Part shown: positions 59,501 to 64,000 of the stretch, in pieces
Layout: each line of letters begins with the position of its first letter
Position numbering within the stretch: position 1 is the first letter of the stretch
DNA from: Aplectana chamaeleonis
Taxonomy: Eukaryota; Nematoda; Chromadorea; Rhabditida; Cosmocercidae
Length of the DNA stretch: 64,000 nucleotides
Assembly: GCA_029168955.1 (NCBI GenBank)
Contig: JAPDOI010000039.1
Location: forward strand, 186,001-250,000
Reading direction: 5' to 3'
Translations under genes and position numbers: made by a program
The notes under the pieces: model-generated
The model's input: the letters and a program-made list of their open reading frames with translations, nothing else
Told to the model about the DNA's origin: nothing
Databases searched by the model: none

Positions 59501-62500
59501 ATGTGCTCTCTGAAAATGCGGGAGCTCAGGTACTGATTACGCTGGACGATTCAGTAGTGAACTGATGTAATCCTTCCATATTGGCAGCGTCGCATCACCA
59601 ACTGCAGCTCCATTGGTAGTGTTCAAGACAGGAGAACATCTCTTCATCTTCCCGCTATACTGTCGCAGCAACGTGTAGGCATTCCTCGGATTCTTCTCCT
59701 CCCAAGCCTTCTCGAACTCCTTAGCTCTACACGTCCACTCTCGTTCGCGGTCACTTTGAAGCTGCCGACGCAACTTCCTCCTCAGACGCTTCTCCTCCAC
59801 GAAGTTTCCTGCAGTTCGGAGAGCACATACTCTGTTGTAGGTAGATGTTGTTTCTTCTGAGACGTAGGCGAACTTCTTCCTAGGCTGTACAACCGGGAGT
59901 GCATGTTTCGAAGCTTCCTGGATGAAGTTGACAAAAGAATCCGCGTCGCAAAGTTTCTTCTTAGTCCTTACTCCGATGTGAATAGAAACGCGTAGTCGAA
60001 AATACCTTCTGGACTCTTCATCTCTGAGACTTTTCATGTCAATCCTCTGGAGAGGCTGAGCCCCTCGCTTCCTCTTATGAATCCTCGCAGTAGAGTTCAA
60101 CAGAATAGGACGGTGATCCGAATCGAATGCGACATCCCAAACAGCTCTAGATCTTCGAATGTCCGCTACTGGAATATTCCTCATCAGGACATAGTCAGGC
60201 TGTAGTTTCAAAGTTGTCATCTTCCGCTTCCGCTGCTGTTCTGAAGATAGCTGCGTTGGTCCCTGCCACGTAAGCTGATGGCGGCGATGATTCCTCTAAT
60301 GTCGATGCAATAATCAGACCACTGCGTTCACAAAAGTCGACAAGGCGGCAGCCTTTGCCCGATGTTTGCTCCACTGGGTAGAACCATTTACCGAGTACTT
60401 CGGATTCCTGATCAAGTCCCATCTTCGCATTTGCGTCAATCCCCACGACAACAGCATGTTGACAAGGTATCCTGGCCAGCAACGTATTGAGTTCCTCATA
60501 GAACGCATCCTTCGAATTGTCTTTGGCGGTTTCAGTGGGCGCATGAGCACTCACTATCCACAGATTGAATCCTCTGTGATCCCGCAGTCGTATGAATGCA
60601 TTCCGGCACGACGTTGAGCCAAACTCCTTGACCGTACCATTGAAATCCTTCCTTGCAGCTACTGCACAGCCTCCCACTCTCCCATCGTCAGCGTTACCGC
60701 AGTAAATGGTGCACTCTCCGACGCTGATGACGGGTCTATCCTTGAGGCGGGTTTCCTGCAAAGCAGCAAACGGTGCATGGAAATAGCTCAGAAGTCTGGA
60801 TAGCGCAGTTTTTTGGATATCACTCGACAGCGATCGACAGTTCAGGGTGGCGAAACTGTGGCTTGTGGCCAAAGACTCCATGAACTCCTTAGGTACGGAT
60901 CCTAAGGTGTTATGGACCAGAGGCCTTAGTGTGCCGGACGGCGACACCTTTATGCAATGTATGGGATACTTTCGCGATATAGTTGTGCGCGCTATATCGC
61001 TCGAACGTTCCCTGTGTACACTCAAACGTCTGCTGGGTTCAGTAGAAGCAGGGGCACCAACGAGCAGGTACCAACAGACTTGTATACACTCCCCCCTCTA
61101 GATTGCTATACAGTATATAATTGCATGGAGAGAAAGCGTGGCCGCTCGCATAACTACCGTATTTTCTTTTTTAGAAGTACGTATACTCAATATTCTCTGG
61201 GCGACTATTTTAGATGTACTTTAATCAGAGGTGTACTTTGAATGTAGTGTGTACTTCTAATTCTCAGACCCTTCTTCCTGGTGTACTTGTATTAGGGATG
61301 TAGTTCTAACAGAGGCAACTTCTATTATGCGGCGCGATTTTTTGAATTTCTTATTATGAACAGTTTGCATTTCCGGCAGGGAGTTTTTGTTGCTTGCGAA
61401 GGCAGGCAACAAAGAATTTGTATGTATTTAAATTTAAAATCTCAACACAAAAGCGTAGCCATTCAAGCGCGATCGAAATGTGGCTTCCGCAATCACTGGT
61501 ATCATCCTCGTGTTCTAAACGATTATTCATGTTCTTTGTCGGGCCAACTTCTTGGAAAAACTGTAGCGGCGTTGCTTTAGTCGACACCGGTTTCACGACG
61601 AAGAGGAAAACTATTGGGAACATACTCTTGAGCATTGAAGCACTAAAGGTGATCGCCTTTCGCGACGTCCGGAGCGATTACAAAGCGCTATTCTTGATTG
61701 ACTTGACAACGGCTCTTCCAGAGCAGGGTTCTTTGCGTCCACAAAGCCTCTTAGGAAACGTACATAATTGATGGTGCCGGATTTACTTGTCGTGTGAACA
61801 ATCTCTACTCAAATAATACAATTTTCACAAAGCTGAAAAATCTTGATTATGGGAGGATCATTACAGCCAACGTTTTCGGTCAGAAGAAACTCATTTTCGA
61901 ACGATTATCACCTAGTGAATCCACAATTCCCTGATGCACCTAAATGAGCTTTGTACATTCGCCGCAAATAACCGCAGTAACAATTATTAGCCCGGAGTCA
62001 TTGATCATTCCGCAGAAGCGGCACCGAAAGTTGCCCCATACAAGCAATATTCGCCCGAAAAAAGGGGTAGCCGATTGTTCTTTTGTGAATAATCACATCT
62101 GGCGAATATTCAAAAAACATCTCGCTTAATCCGGTCTCCATCACAAGCCACATTCGGATCGCCAAGAACATAAGCTCGGTACAGGAGGGTAACTTTAGAA
62201 AGTTGTGTACTTTTTCTAGGGGTTTCCTTCAAATAGAGGAAGCACTACTTATTTTTAGGCCACTCTTTTTTTTGTGCTTCTACTAGAGGTGTACTTCAAA
62301 TTGAGGTGTATTTATAATAGAGGAAATGCGGTAAATGGGATGACCGGTATTGTATATGTAGTACTCTGCACAAAGCCGCAAGATCATAAAGCCTAGGTCG
62401 CTCGGATGAGTCCCGGCGGAGCAAGCAGCGGAGCGGTCGGTCATGGCAAAATATAGCAGGGATAAGAAGATTCCAACATGAAAGGCCTGATAAAACTTTC

Positions 62501-63141
62501 TTCGAATGACTGAAAATGGGGGAGCTATGCTATACGAGCGCACGTGCCGTATAACATGTCGCGATAGTTGCGACCAAGGAATGTAGAATGATCGCTTTTT
62601 GCTAGGTTATCATATGTTTCTTGTGAGCAATGCTCGTCTGTTTTGCCGCCTATGTTGTGTTTCGTGTTTTATGTGAACGGCACTGCCGTACATAAGCTAG
62701 ATTAGGAGTCTCGAGATTATCTTCTTCTTCTTCTCAGGATCTTCTCCGCATCAGCATCTGTTTGTGCTGTTGTACTTTTCACCAGAGATAAAGAGATCAC
62801 TGAACCACGAGCACATAACACTTGAAACGAAATCAAAGTCATTGATTGATATGCATTGTTTCACCAGTGTTCACTTGCTGTTAGGGTATGTTTTAGATGA
62901 CATCGAATGGAGGTGGGAAAGCGACCTATAACGGCGAAGCAAATAAGGAAGAAAGGCAACGAAAAAGCACCGCCTATGATCCTGCATTGGACTTCGATCT
63001 AATTGACCGCTTAGGTAAGCGAATGGTGTAACACGTACTACACATGGTATGTACATGGGTTGAATGACTATCACGACAATTTTACAGTTTTTAGTTCCCG
63101 AATTCAATGACGACTGGGAAAACAACGCTTTCGACGAGTGA
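17495..63141 (+). CDS. TWK-family two-pore-domain (K2P) potassium channel, 12 exons, 417 aa
   Basis: Exons: 17495-17584, 24107-24280, 25981-26071, 26251-26330, 27180-27288, 30785-30927, 30977-31131, 56414-56481, 56545-56636, 56696-56782, 62897-63014, 63095-63141. Every junction has GT/AG ends and matching phase, and the sum is 1254 nt with a stop at the end. Order: short cytoplasmic N-terminus, TM1 (about 37-56), extracellular cap with a helical acidic stretch and sequon N124-T-T, pore 1 (W165 to G184), TM2 (193-215), TM3 (232-252), pore 2 (T274-V-G-F-G-D279), TM4 (287-307), tail of about 110 residues. Such dimeric plasma-membrane channels carry background K+ current; the length is usual for nematode TWK proteins. 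The intron inside the first pore glycine codon matches the position known for nematode K2P genes. Odd: the pore 1 filter reads P180-V-G-F-G184 where Thr is expected. Least certain are the exon 2 donor and whether exons 11-12 belong. The exact TWK orthologue was not identified. Confidence 0.85.
18234..18949. mobile_element. Nested 716-bp element with 8-bp TSD
   Basis: Terminal repeats TATACTTGTTCC / GGAACAAGTATA, flanked by GTGTGCGG at 18226-18233 and 18950-18957. That 8-mer is part of the terminal repeat of hAT-like element 2, so this element jumped into that end. The interior is a tandem array of a word of about 43 bp built on GTCGAATATTCGAAAAAG and ATATCCGACTACAGTCG. An internal boundary at about 18560-18600 suggests two fused copies. 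Confidence 0.85.
19219..19703. mobile_element. TTAA MITE, family B copy 1
   Basis: TTAA (19215-19218) then AGGCACTGTTCGCGATAAAC; the right end GCGAACAGTGCCT is followed by CTAA, a one-base-mutated TTAA. It matches 55100-55585 in inverse orientation. It sits inside hAT-like element 2. Confidence 0.75.
20891..21178. repeat. GC-rich inverted repeat
   Basis: AGTGTGTCCGAATGAGGATG at the left is mirrored by CATTCTCATTCGGACACACC at the right, with imperfect GC-rich arms of about 100 bp. A related half-site is near 57360-57580. Confidence 0.5.
22134..22941 (-). repeat. Minisatellite, 42-bp unit, about 19 copies
   Basis: The unit is GTCCTGCACACTCCCACTGG plus GGTCCTGCACACTTTCTATGAC, with scattered changes. 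Read on the minus strand it resembles the minisatellite units at 16-99, 1874-2045 and 41786-42150 (GAAAGTGTG, GGACCC, TGGGAGTG in the same order). The long open frames across it are a by-product of the unit length being a multiple of three. Confidence 0.9.
22944..23744. repeat. Two CACATA/TACACA arrays with a duplicated 70-bp segment
   Basis: Short TACACACA-type repeats fill 22944-23212 and 23284-23672. Each array is followed by the same single-copy segment (CAACGGGACATATATGCTTT and on, 23213-23283 and 23673-23744), so array plus segment were duplicated together. Confidence 0.9.
24107..24280 (+). CDS. K2P exon 2 (residues 31-88, TM1 and start of cap)
   Basis: Acceptor ATCCTTCCAG. The reading frame gives [20 protein letters not shown] then [10 protein letters not shown], the usual K2P TM1 followed by the Glu/Pro-rich start of the extracellular cap; C78 could be the inter-subunit cap cysteine. 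The donor is taken at GTAGGT (24281) because it keeps phase 0 for exon 3. A stronger-looking site at 24285 (AG|GTAAAA) would end in phase 1 and does not fit unless another exon intervenes. Confidence 0.8.
24535..25094. mobile_element. TTAA MITE in K2P intron 2
   Basis: TTAA (24531-24534) then AGGCAGAGTTCGCC; the right end ATCGTGAACCCTGCCT is followed by TTAA (25095-25098). Same terminal motif as families A-C but a different interior. Confidence 0.6.
25981..26071 (+). CDS. K2P exon 3 (residues 89-118, cap helix)
   Basis: Acceptor ATGTTTTGCAG, donor GTGTGT. It encodes a charged, helix-like stretch (starts [18 protein letters not shown]) that fits the first cap helix between TM1 and pore 1. It ends with one extra base, completed by exon 4 to an Asp codon. 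Another open frame exists here, but its composition is unlike a cap helix. Confidence 0.65.
26251..26330 (+). CDS. K2P exon 4 (residues 119-145, cap)
   Basis: Acceptor TTATCTTACAG, donor GTAAGT. The peptide contains [20 protein letters not shown], acidic and helical, with an N-glycosylation sequon on the extracellular side. Phase matches both neighbours. Confidence 0.75.
26409..27140 (-). mobile_element. TTAA MITE, family A copy 2, interrupted
   Basis: After TTAA (26405-26408) comes AGGTAGTGGACG. The interior matches copy 1 (CACAGCTCCGCCCAAAAAGA at about 26550). The match breaks in GTGGAGTGGGGTCGTC at 26807, where a 279-bp TA MITE has inserted, and resumes after 27089. The right end is decayed. 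Confidence 0.65.
26809..27087. mobile_element. TA MITE, family T copy 1, 279 bp
   Basis: The terminal repeats start GTGCTTATCTGGGTCAAATT and continue about 85 bp, with an A/T-rich centre. TA flanks at 26807-26808 and 27088-27089. An equally long copy is at 49042-49320. Confidence 0.85.
27180..27288 (+). CDS. K2P exon 5 (residues 146-181, pore helix 1)
   Basis: Acceptor CCTTTGTTCAG. It encodes the P1 helix: Trp165, then [13 protein letters not shown] up to the first filter glycine, whose codon is split by the intron (donor GTTGGA, phase 1). Aligned with other K2P channels from Trp165, residue 180 should be the filter Thr but is Pro. Confidence 0.85.
28222..28550. mobile_element. Inverted-repeat MITE, 329 bp
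   Basis: GGGGCCGTATGCAAGAACGC at the left and its complement at the right end, with arms of about 150 bp (internal AAGATGCCTATGCTTACAAG-like words mirrored). No clear target duplication. Confidence 0.65.
29254..30099 (-). mobile_element. TTAA MITE, family C copy 2, interrupted
   Basis: Inverse copy of 5638-6065: AGGCAGCGTTCGTGATGATC at the left, AACGGCTGCAAACAAGCG at about 29370, and AACGCGTCTTTCGTG near 30075. A separate inverted-repeat element splits it at 29401-29877, and a family A MITE abuts its right end. Confidence 0.6.
29401..29877. mobile_element. Inverted-repeat element nested in family C MITE
   Basis: Ends AAGCCTAGTTTTGACTGCA and TGCAGTCAAAACTAGGCTT are exact complements. The arms are rich in CGCTGC and TCGCTG words. 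No target duplication identified. Confidence 0.65.
30100..30649 (+). mobile_element. TTAA MITE, family A copy 3, 550 bp
   Basis: TTAA at 30096-30099 and 30650-30653 flank AGGCAGTGGTCGCGAT ... ATCGTGACCACTGCCT. Highly similar to 51391-51938 through GGTGGACGAGCCCACTCCAC and TTTGACTGCTCGGCATGAGA. Confidence 0.85.
30785..30927 (+). CDS. K2P exon 6 (residues 182-229, filter 1 and TM2)
   Basis: Acceptor CGCGATTCAG. Completes G182-F-G184, then [20 protein letters not shown] and [15 protein letters not shown], a very typical K2P TM2. The donor GTTGGT follows the Glu-229 codon. The next intron is only 49 nt. Confidence 0.9.
30977..31131 (+). CDS. K2P exon 7 (residues 230-280, TM3 and pore 2)
   Basis: Acceptor TTTCTCCTTTAG. 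TM3 is [19 protein letters not shown]; then a loop with sequon N255-V-S and the second pore, [15 protein letters not shown], with a canonical T-V-G-F-G-D filter. It ends in phase 2 (GA) at donor GTGAGA. The missing base is supplied by exon 8, 25 kb downstream. Confidence 0.92.
31132..31720. other. Start of K2P intron 7; no gene, poly-C tract
   Basis: No exon-like pattern. There is a run of about 15-18 C at 31613-31628, and the sequence 31320-31560 is GC-rich with CGACGCGGCC words. It probably belongs to unclassified repeats. Confidence 0.5.
32344..34451. mobile_element. hAT-like element 3, 2108 bp, in K2P intron 7
   Basis: Ends CAGGGGTGTGCGT and ACGCACACCCCTG, with a perfect 8-bp duplication ATTCTTAT (32336-32343 and 34452-34459). 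The subterminal word is GTAAATC / GTAAACC, repeated at both ends. It contains a nested inverted repeat and a 35-bp tandem pair (33491-33560). No transposase seen. Confidence 0.9.
33156..33355. repeat. Palindromic MITE inside hAT-like element 3
   Basis: CCGTGGCTTGTTT and its complement lie at the ends, and CGCGGCGGTTT / AAACCGCCGCG in the arms, around a CTAGCCAGCCGC centre. About 200 bp, nearly self-complementary. Confidence 0.7.
35329..35456. repeat. Short inverted repeat
   Basis: GGTCGTTTATACTCCCGCCG and CGGCGGCAGAAGTATAAACG are inverted partners about 90 bp apart. Probably a small MITE. Confidence 0.4.
37750..39330. repeat. Diverged long inverted repeat, arms about 500 bp
   Basis: 37770-37925 and the complement of 39160-39325 agree at roughly nine bases in ten. 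Further inward the arms drift (for example TTCATTTATTACTAAGCAGC near 38200 against its counterpart near 38880). About 540 bp lie between. No transposase. Confidence 0.65.
40265..40770 (-). mobile_element. RTE-type retrotransposon, 3' fragment
   Basis: Matches the 3' part of the element at 57.8-61.1 kb. It encodes [20 protein letters not shown] and LRMLPSPVW of the RT C-terminus, followed by a common 3' UTR. It ends in GACTTACTTGACTTACTTGA-like short repeats. Typical 5' truncation. Confidence 0.8.
40842..41548. mobile_element. Long-TIR MITE, family L copy 2
   Basis: Outer ends ATCTAACTGTTTTGCTTTGC and its complement, with arms of about 240 bp around a centre. Arm words such as TTTGTGAGAAACTCGTTA and AACAAGTGCACAGCC correspond to copy 1 at 2102-2706. 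Confidence 0.7.
41786..42150 (-). repeat. Minisatellite, about 41-bp unit, about nine copies
   Basis: The unit is CAGTTGGGTCCCGCACACTTT plus CCCCGGCGCTTGGCGC. It abuts, and probably truncated, the CR1-like element. Same family as the arrays at the left end of the window and at 22134-22941. Confidence 0.85.
42160..43086 (-). pseudogene. CR1-like ORF2, end of endonuclease to RT motif 1
   Basis: The frame starts in the last endonuclease motif ([16 protein letters not shown], with the catalytic SDH). It runs through the linker and ends in the RT fingers at [38 protein letters not shown]. The RT active site is missing because the minisatellite cuts it off. The upstream endonuclease lies on the far side of the 5-kb palindrome at 48103 onward. 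Confidence 0.85.
43089..48100. mobile_element. 5012-bp TA-flanked giant palindrome (non-autonomous DNA transposon)
   Basis: CAATACCGTTCATAACATGT at the left and its exact complement at the right, with TA at 43087-43088 and 48101-48102. The two arms, about 2.5 kb each, are inverted copies along nearly their whole length, with an axis near 45591. Mirrored open frames (43107/48082, 43931/47250) reflect the arms rather than genes; some differ by frameshift. No transposase motif. It interrupts the CR1-like endonuclease frame. Confidence 0.9.
45000..46240. repeat. Third copy of an arm segment at the palindrome centre
   Basis: The segment around CCGCTGAGTGAGTGAGAACG occurs at about 45110-45225 (complement), 45440-45640 and 45960-46200. 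The middle, more diverged copy makes the centre asymmetric: arms plus an extra inverted unit. Confidence 0.65.
48103..48760 (-). pseudogene. CR1-like ORF2, endonuclease domain
   Basis: APE-type endonuclease: [25 protein letters not shown] (catalytic Glu), [21 protein letters not shown], and [11 protein letters not shown] (Asp/Asn). After this a one-base shift near 48165 moves the frame to [18 protein letters not shown]. If the palindrome and one TA are skipped, that frame continues in phase into the SDH motif at 43080. Dead copy. Confidence 0.85.
48774..49041 (-). pseudogene. CR1-like ORF1, C-terminal part
   Basis: The frame reads [20 protein letters not shown] then [20 protein letters not shown] and a Ser/Gln/Pro-rich end, stopping at about 48775. 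This resembles the C-terminal part of ORF1 nucleic-acid-binding proteins of nematode non-LTR elements. The MITE at 49042 separates it from its N-terminal half. Confidence 0.7.
49042..49320. mobile_element. TA MITE, family T copy 2, 279 bp
   Basis: CTGTGCTTCTCTGGGTCAAA to its near complement GACCCGGATAAGCACAG, with TA at 49040-49041 and 49321-49322. Removing element plus one TA restores a continuous ORF1 frame (ARHD-YTREQ). Confidence 0.9.
49323..49650 (-). pseudogene. CR1-like ORF1, N-terminal part
   Basis: The frame reads [20 protein letters not shown], then [18 protein letters not shown] and [20 protein letters not shown], an RRM-like pattern seen in ORF1 proteins, up to SYARHD at the MITE. 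The upstream end is cut by a low-complexity element at 49654. Confidence 0.7.
49654..50520. mobile_element. Degenerate TATACTT-ended element
   Basis: TATACTTAGTATCCGAATC at the left and CGGATAACAAGTAC at the right are imperfect inverted ends, related to the 716-bp element at 18234. The interior has many TATCCGAA words. The flanks CCAGGTTC and CCAGGTAT agree at the first six of eight bases, a decayed 8-bp duplication at best. Confidence 0.45.
50527..50786. repeat. TCGAATAATCGACTT-type low-complexity element
   Basis: Repeated words such as TTTTCGAATAATCGACTTCT and ACTTATCCGAAAATCGCCC, ending in CGATTCGGCCCAAGTATA. Related in wording to 18234-18949. Flanking duplication not found. Confidence 0.45.
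50787..53183. mobile_element. 2.4-kb inverted-repeat element with arms of about 820 bp
   Basis: ATAGGTATGACGCAGTAATC at the left and its near complement at the right, mirrored to about 52170/52370 around a centre near 52270. The left arm holds a family A MITE that the right arm lacks. Both arms carry a tRNA-like stretch (TTGGTGTGCGCGCCATCAAT ... GGGTTCAGTTC). No coding region. Confidence 0.8.
51391..51938 (+). mobile_element. TTAA MITE, family A copy 4, 548 bp
   Basis: TTAA at 51387-51390 and 51939-51942. The opposite arm of the host element keeps the unoccupied site (CTCCAGCCCTCAAATGGGGG in inverse), which proves insertion at a TTAA-like tetranucleotide. Confidence 0.9.
53184..54740. other. 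No gene seen
   Basis: AT-rich, with runs like AAATTTC and a GC-rich word GCGCGCTCCGGCGCCCTAGC at about 54396. No splice-flanked open frame and no repeat match inside the window were noticed. Confidence 0.4.
55100..55585 (-). mobile_element. TTAA MITE, family B copy 2, 486 bp
   Basis: TTAA (55096-55099) AGGCAGAGTTCGCG ... CGCGAACAGTGCCT TTAA (55586-55589). Inverse match to 19219-19703 over its full length (485 versus 486 bp). Confidence 0.85.
56414..56481 (+). CDS. K2P exon 8 (residues 281-303, TM4)
   Basis: Acceptor GCCCATTTCAG, donor GTTGGT. The first base completes Asp281 of the GFGDID motif. Then comes [20 protein letters not shown], a TM4 segment. The perfect phase fit and the family-typical sequence show that the 25-kb repeat-filled stretch between is an intron. 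Confidence 0.85.
56545..56636 (+). CDS. K2P exon 9 (residues 304-334, post-TM4 tail)
   Basis: Acceptor AATTTTTCACAG. It encodes [20 protein letters not shown] then [11 protein letters not shown], the basic/helical segment that follows TM4 in TWK channels. Donor GTGAGG, phase 0. The following intron is 59 nt. Confidence 0.85.
56696..56782 (+). CDS. K2P exon 10 (residues 335-363, tail)
   Basis: Acceptor ATCAACTCAG, in a different frame from exon 9, so the short intron is needed. It encodes [20 protein letters not shown] and continues FARMGMMIN, a tail segment resembling nematode TWK channels. Strong donor GTGAGT, phase 0. Confidence 0.8.
56990..57260. repeat. Inverted repeat in K2P intron 10
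   Basis: GAATGCCTCGAATTCCGTC and TGACGGAATTCGAAGCAT are inverted partners around a centre with ATCAACAATTGATAATTTCC. Related sequence occurs near 7650-7800. Probably the core of a larger decayed MITE. Confidence 0.5.
57980..58760 (-). pseudogene. RTE reverse transcriptase, active site and C-terminus
   Basis: [10 protein letters not shown] then an in-frame stop at about 58727, continuing [15 protein letters not shown] and [20 protein letters not shown]. Then comes the RTE C-terminal signature [10 protein letters not shown], and [20 protein letters not shown]. The stop right after the YADD box is a second inactivating lesion. Confidence 0.88.
58763..59500 (-). pseudogene. RTE reverse transcriptase, fingers and palm
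   Basis: [20 protein letters not shown], then [47 protein letters not shown], the motif A line [18 protein letters not shown] (catalytic Asp), and [20 protein letters not shown] (motif B). The frame fails just before the active-site box. Confidence 0.88.
59537..60220 (-). pseudogene. RTE endonuclease end and linker
   Basis: Begins around [17 protein letters not shown] and contains [11 protein letters not shown], the catalytic His motif. It then has a long charged linker up to the RT ([11 protein letters not shown]). Overlaps the previous frame by 26 bases. Confidence 0.85.
60195..61025 (-). pseudogene. RTE endonuclease domain
   Basis: APE-like endonuclease. [12 protein letters not shown] near the start, LQETRLKD (catalytic Glu), [11 protein letters not shown], and [12 protein letters not shown] (Asp/Asn). 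The domain's last motif, DSDHRPIL, is in the next frame at about 60110, so a frameshift lies near 60200. Confidence 0.88.
61157..62331. mobile_element. TA-flanked element with 15-bp terminal arrays, 1175 bp
   Basis: CCGTATTTTC at the left, GAAATGCGG at the right, TA at 61155-61156 and 62332-62333. Inside each end lie repeated words like AGAAGTACACCTCTAAT (61170-61330 and 62200-62320, inverted). No transposase frame in the centre. Confidence 0.7.
62897..63014 (+). CDS. K2P exon 11 (residues 364-402, tail)
   Basis: Acceptor GGTATGTTTTAG, donor GTAAGC. A hydrophilic frame containing [20 protein letters not shown] and ending in LDFDLIDRL. Phase 0 at the start fits exon 10. It could instead begin a different gene, because it opens with ATG, but the total length and the stop in exon 12 fit the channel. 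Confidence 0.6.
63095..63141 (+). CDS. K2P exon 12 (residues 403-417 and stop)
   Basis: Acceptor ACAGTTTTTAG. The frame completes a Val codon and gives [14 protein letters not shown] then TGA. The short acidic end follows on from the acidic end of exon 11. An ATTAAA at 63358-63363 is a possible polyadenylation signal. Confidence 0.6.
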
Positions 63142-63236
63142 TAATGCGGATCAGTACTTTGCTGGGAGATATTTCAGTATTGCGCAATAATCTCGGGAGG
63201 CTAAGATAGCAATTAGCCCCGGACCACTTCACGGAT

Positions 63237-63325
63237 GTTCATTTTTTGGGACTAGACCAGCTCATTAGAGCGGTGAGGGCAAGCATTTCAAATGCTGTTC
63301 ATGAACACTGTTTGATCCGCAATTA
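63237..63325 (+). repeat. tRNA-like sequence (pseudo-tRNA or SINE head)
   Basis: A D-arm-like GCTCATTAGAGC, an anticodon-like hairpin AGCATTTCAAATGCT (the loop would read TCA) and a weak B-box GTTTGATCC follow in order. The T-arm stem does not pair, so a functional tRNA is unlikely. Confidence 0.25.
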
Positions 63326-63604
63326 GGACAATCTTGAATATCATTTGTTTGTTTTTCATTAAACTCTTATATCAATCTGATCGTTATTTCAAGACAGCGA
63401 CCATTTGCTTTCCTATCCCGGACCCCAGCGGATCGCACAATGAATTCTCTGTTCAATATTGGCTTCCCATGAGTCTGATTCATTGCTAAAATCGATTTCC
63501 TCTAGTACAACTCTGGAGTATTCGCCCTGCTCAGAAGTTTCGAATCAAGTTACTCGCGAGATATCAGGGAAAAATCAACATACTTGTAGCTTATATGAGT
63601 TTTT

Positions 63605-63720
63605 TAAGTTACTTGCGAGATTCGGACTCGCAAGTAACTTACATGGGCATAATCATGATACTTGTGGCCTTTGAATCTCGCAAGTAACTTACATTGGCCT
63701 GTGTATCCTCGCAAGTCGAT
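63605..63720. repeat. CTCGCAAGTAACTTAC repeats
   Basis: The word appears inverted at 63606-63619, direct at 63627-63640 and again at about 63677-63692, with a partial copy at about 63547-63560. They lie just upstream of a TATA box. Confidence 0.55.
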
Positions 63721-63756
63721 GGTCACGTCGTAACTTGCTAACACGTGTACAGCCGG

Positions 63757-63764
63757 TATATAAG
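63757..63764 (+). promoter_or_regulatory. Candidate TATA box
   Basis: TATATAAG in GC-rich surroundings (CAGCCGGTATATAAGTCGCC), followed by C/T-rich sequence and G runs to the window end. It could be the promoter of a following gene or of an LTR that begins here. The window ends before this can be decided. Confidence 0.3.
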
Positions 63765-64000
63765 TCGCCTCACCTTACTCGAGTCCTCGTTCGGCATTCT
63801 GATGCCAACCCTGGAAAGCGTTTCCGAGTCGCTCTCCGGAGGCCAGCTTATTTTCGACCGCTGGGGGGATAGGGGTTTCCTCTCGGCTGGGGGGGGGGGA
63901 AGCGGTTTTCGCCGCGGTCCTCGGGGAGGGTGATTTCTCGCCGCAGACCTTGGCGAAGATTAGGCCCTTGTAGTGGACACAGGCGGCGCCGTCTCTGCTG

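Larger units (their letters stand above)
57815..61100 (-). mobile_element. RTE-clade non-LTR retrotransposon, broken, antisense in K2P intron 10
   Basis: Minus strand, 5' near 61100, 3' near 57815. A single coding region with endonuclease then reverse transcriptase, now split over several frames. The 3' end has ACTTACTTGACTTA-type short repeats, as usual for RTE. The second copy at 40265-40770 shares the same 3' end. Confidence 0.88.

Noticed and set aside
63237..63325. Functional tRNA with anticodon TCA (selenocysteine or suppressor)
   Set aside because: The D and anticodon arms can be drawn, but the T-arm and acceptor stem do not pair and the B-box is weak; kept only as a tRNA-like repeat.

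Overview
The window looks like repeat-dense nuclear DNA of a nematode, most likely a clade V (strongylid or hookworm-like) parasite. This is inference. It rests on a nematode TWK-type two-pore potassium channel gene, introns down to 49 nt, T-rich 3' splice sites, a probable spliced-leader acceptor just before the start codon, and CR1-like and RTE non-LTR retrotransposons. No bacterial operon, CRISPR array or rRNA was seen.

One multi-exon gene can be rebuilt with confidence. It is a plus-strand K2P (TWK family) channel, with an ATG at 17495 and a stop at 63139-63141. Twelve exons join in phase to exactly 1254 nt (417 aa). They encode TM1, an extracellular cap, pore 1, TM2, TM3, pore 2, TM4 and a cytoplasmic tail. 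The gene spans 45.6 kb because its introns are full of mobile DNA.

Left part (1-17.4 kb): a hAT-like element with a perfect 8-bp target duplication (100-1873), a long-TIR MITE, a recent 1185-bp tandem duplication, MITEs, an isolated exon-like segment (6688-6820), a broken CR1-like retrotransposon (about 11.15-12.66 kb, minus) and a scrambled Tc1-like palindrome (14.2-16.2 kb). Intron 1 (17585-24106): a 3.56-kb hAT-like element with another 8-bp-TSD element inside its terminal repeat, a 42-bp minisatellite and hexanucleotide arrays. Introns 2-6: TTAA and TA MITEs, some nested. Intron 7 (31132-56413): a 2.1-kb hAT-like element, and an 18-kb segment bounded by matching hAT-like ends with a perfect 8-bp TSD (36836-54878). 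The 18-kb segment contains a CR1-like element interrupted by a 279-bp TA MITE and by a 5012-bp palindrome, plus a 2.4-kb inverted-repeat element. Intron 10: an antisense, broken RTE element and a TA-flanked element with 15-bp terminal arrays.

The main observations are the unusual first pore filter of the channel (Pro-Val-Gly-Phe-Gly), a set of elements sharing one hAT-like terminus but each with its own short subterminal repeat word, and the giant TA-flanked palindrome, whose empty site can be read in frame through the interrupted retrotransposon. All autonomous elements seen are broken. Coordinates of degenerate repeats are approximate.
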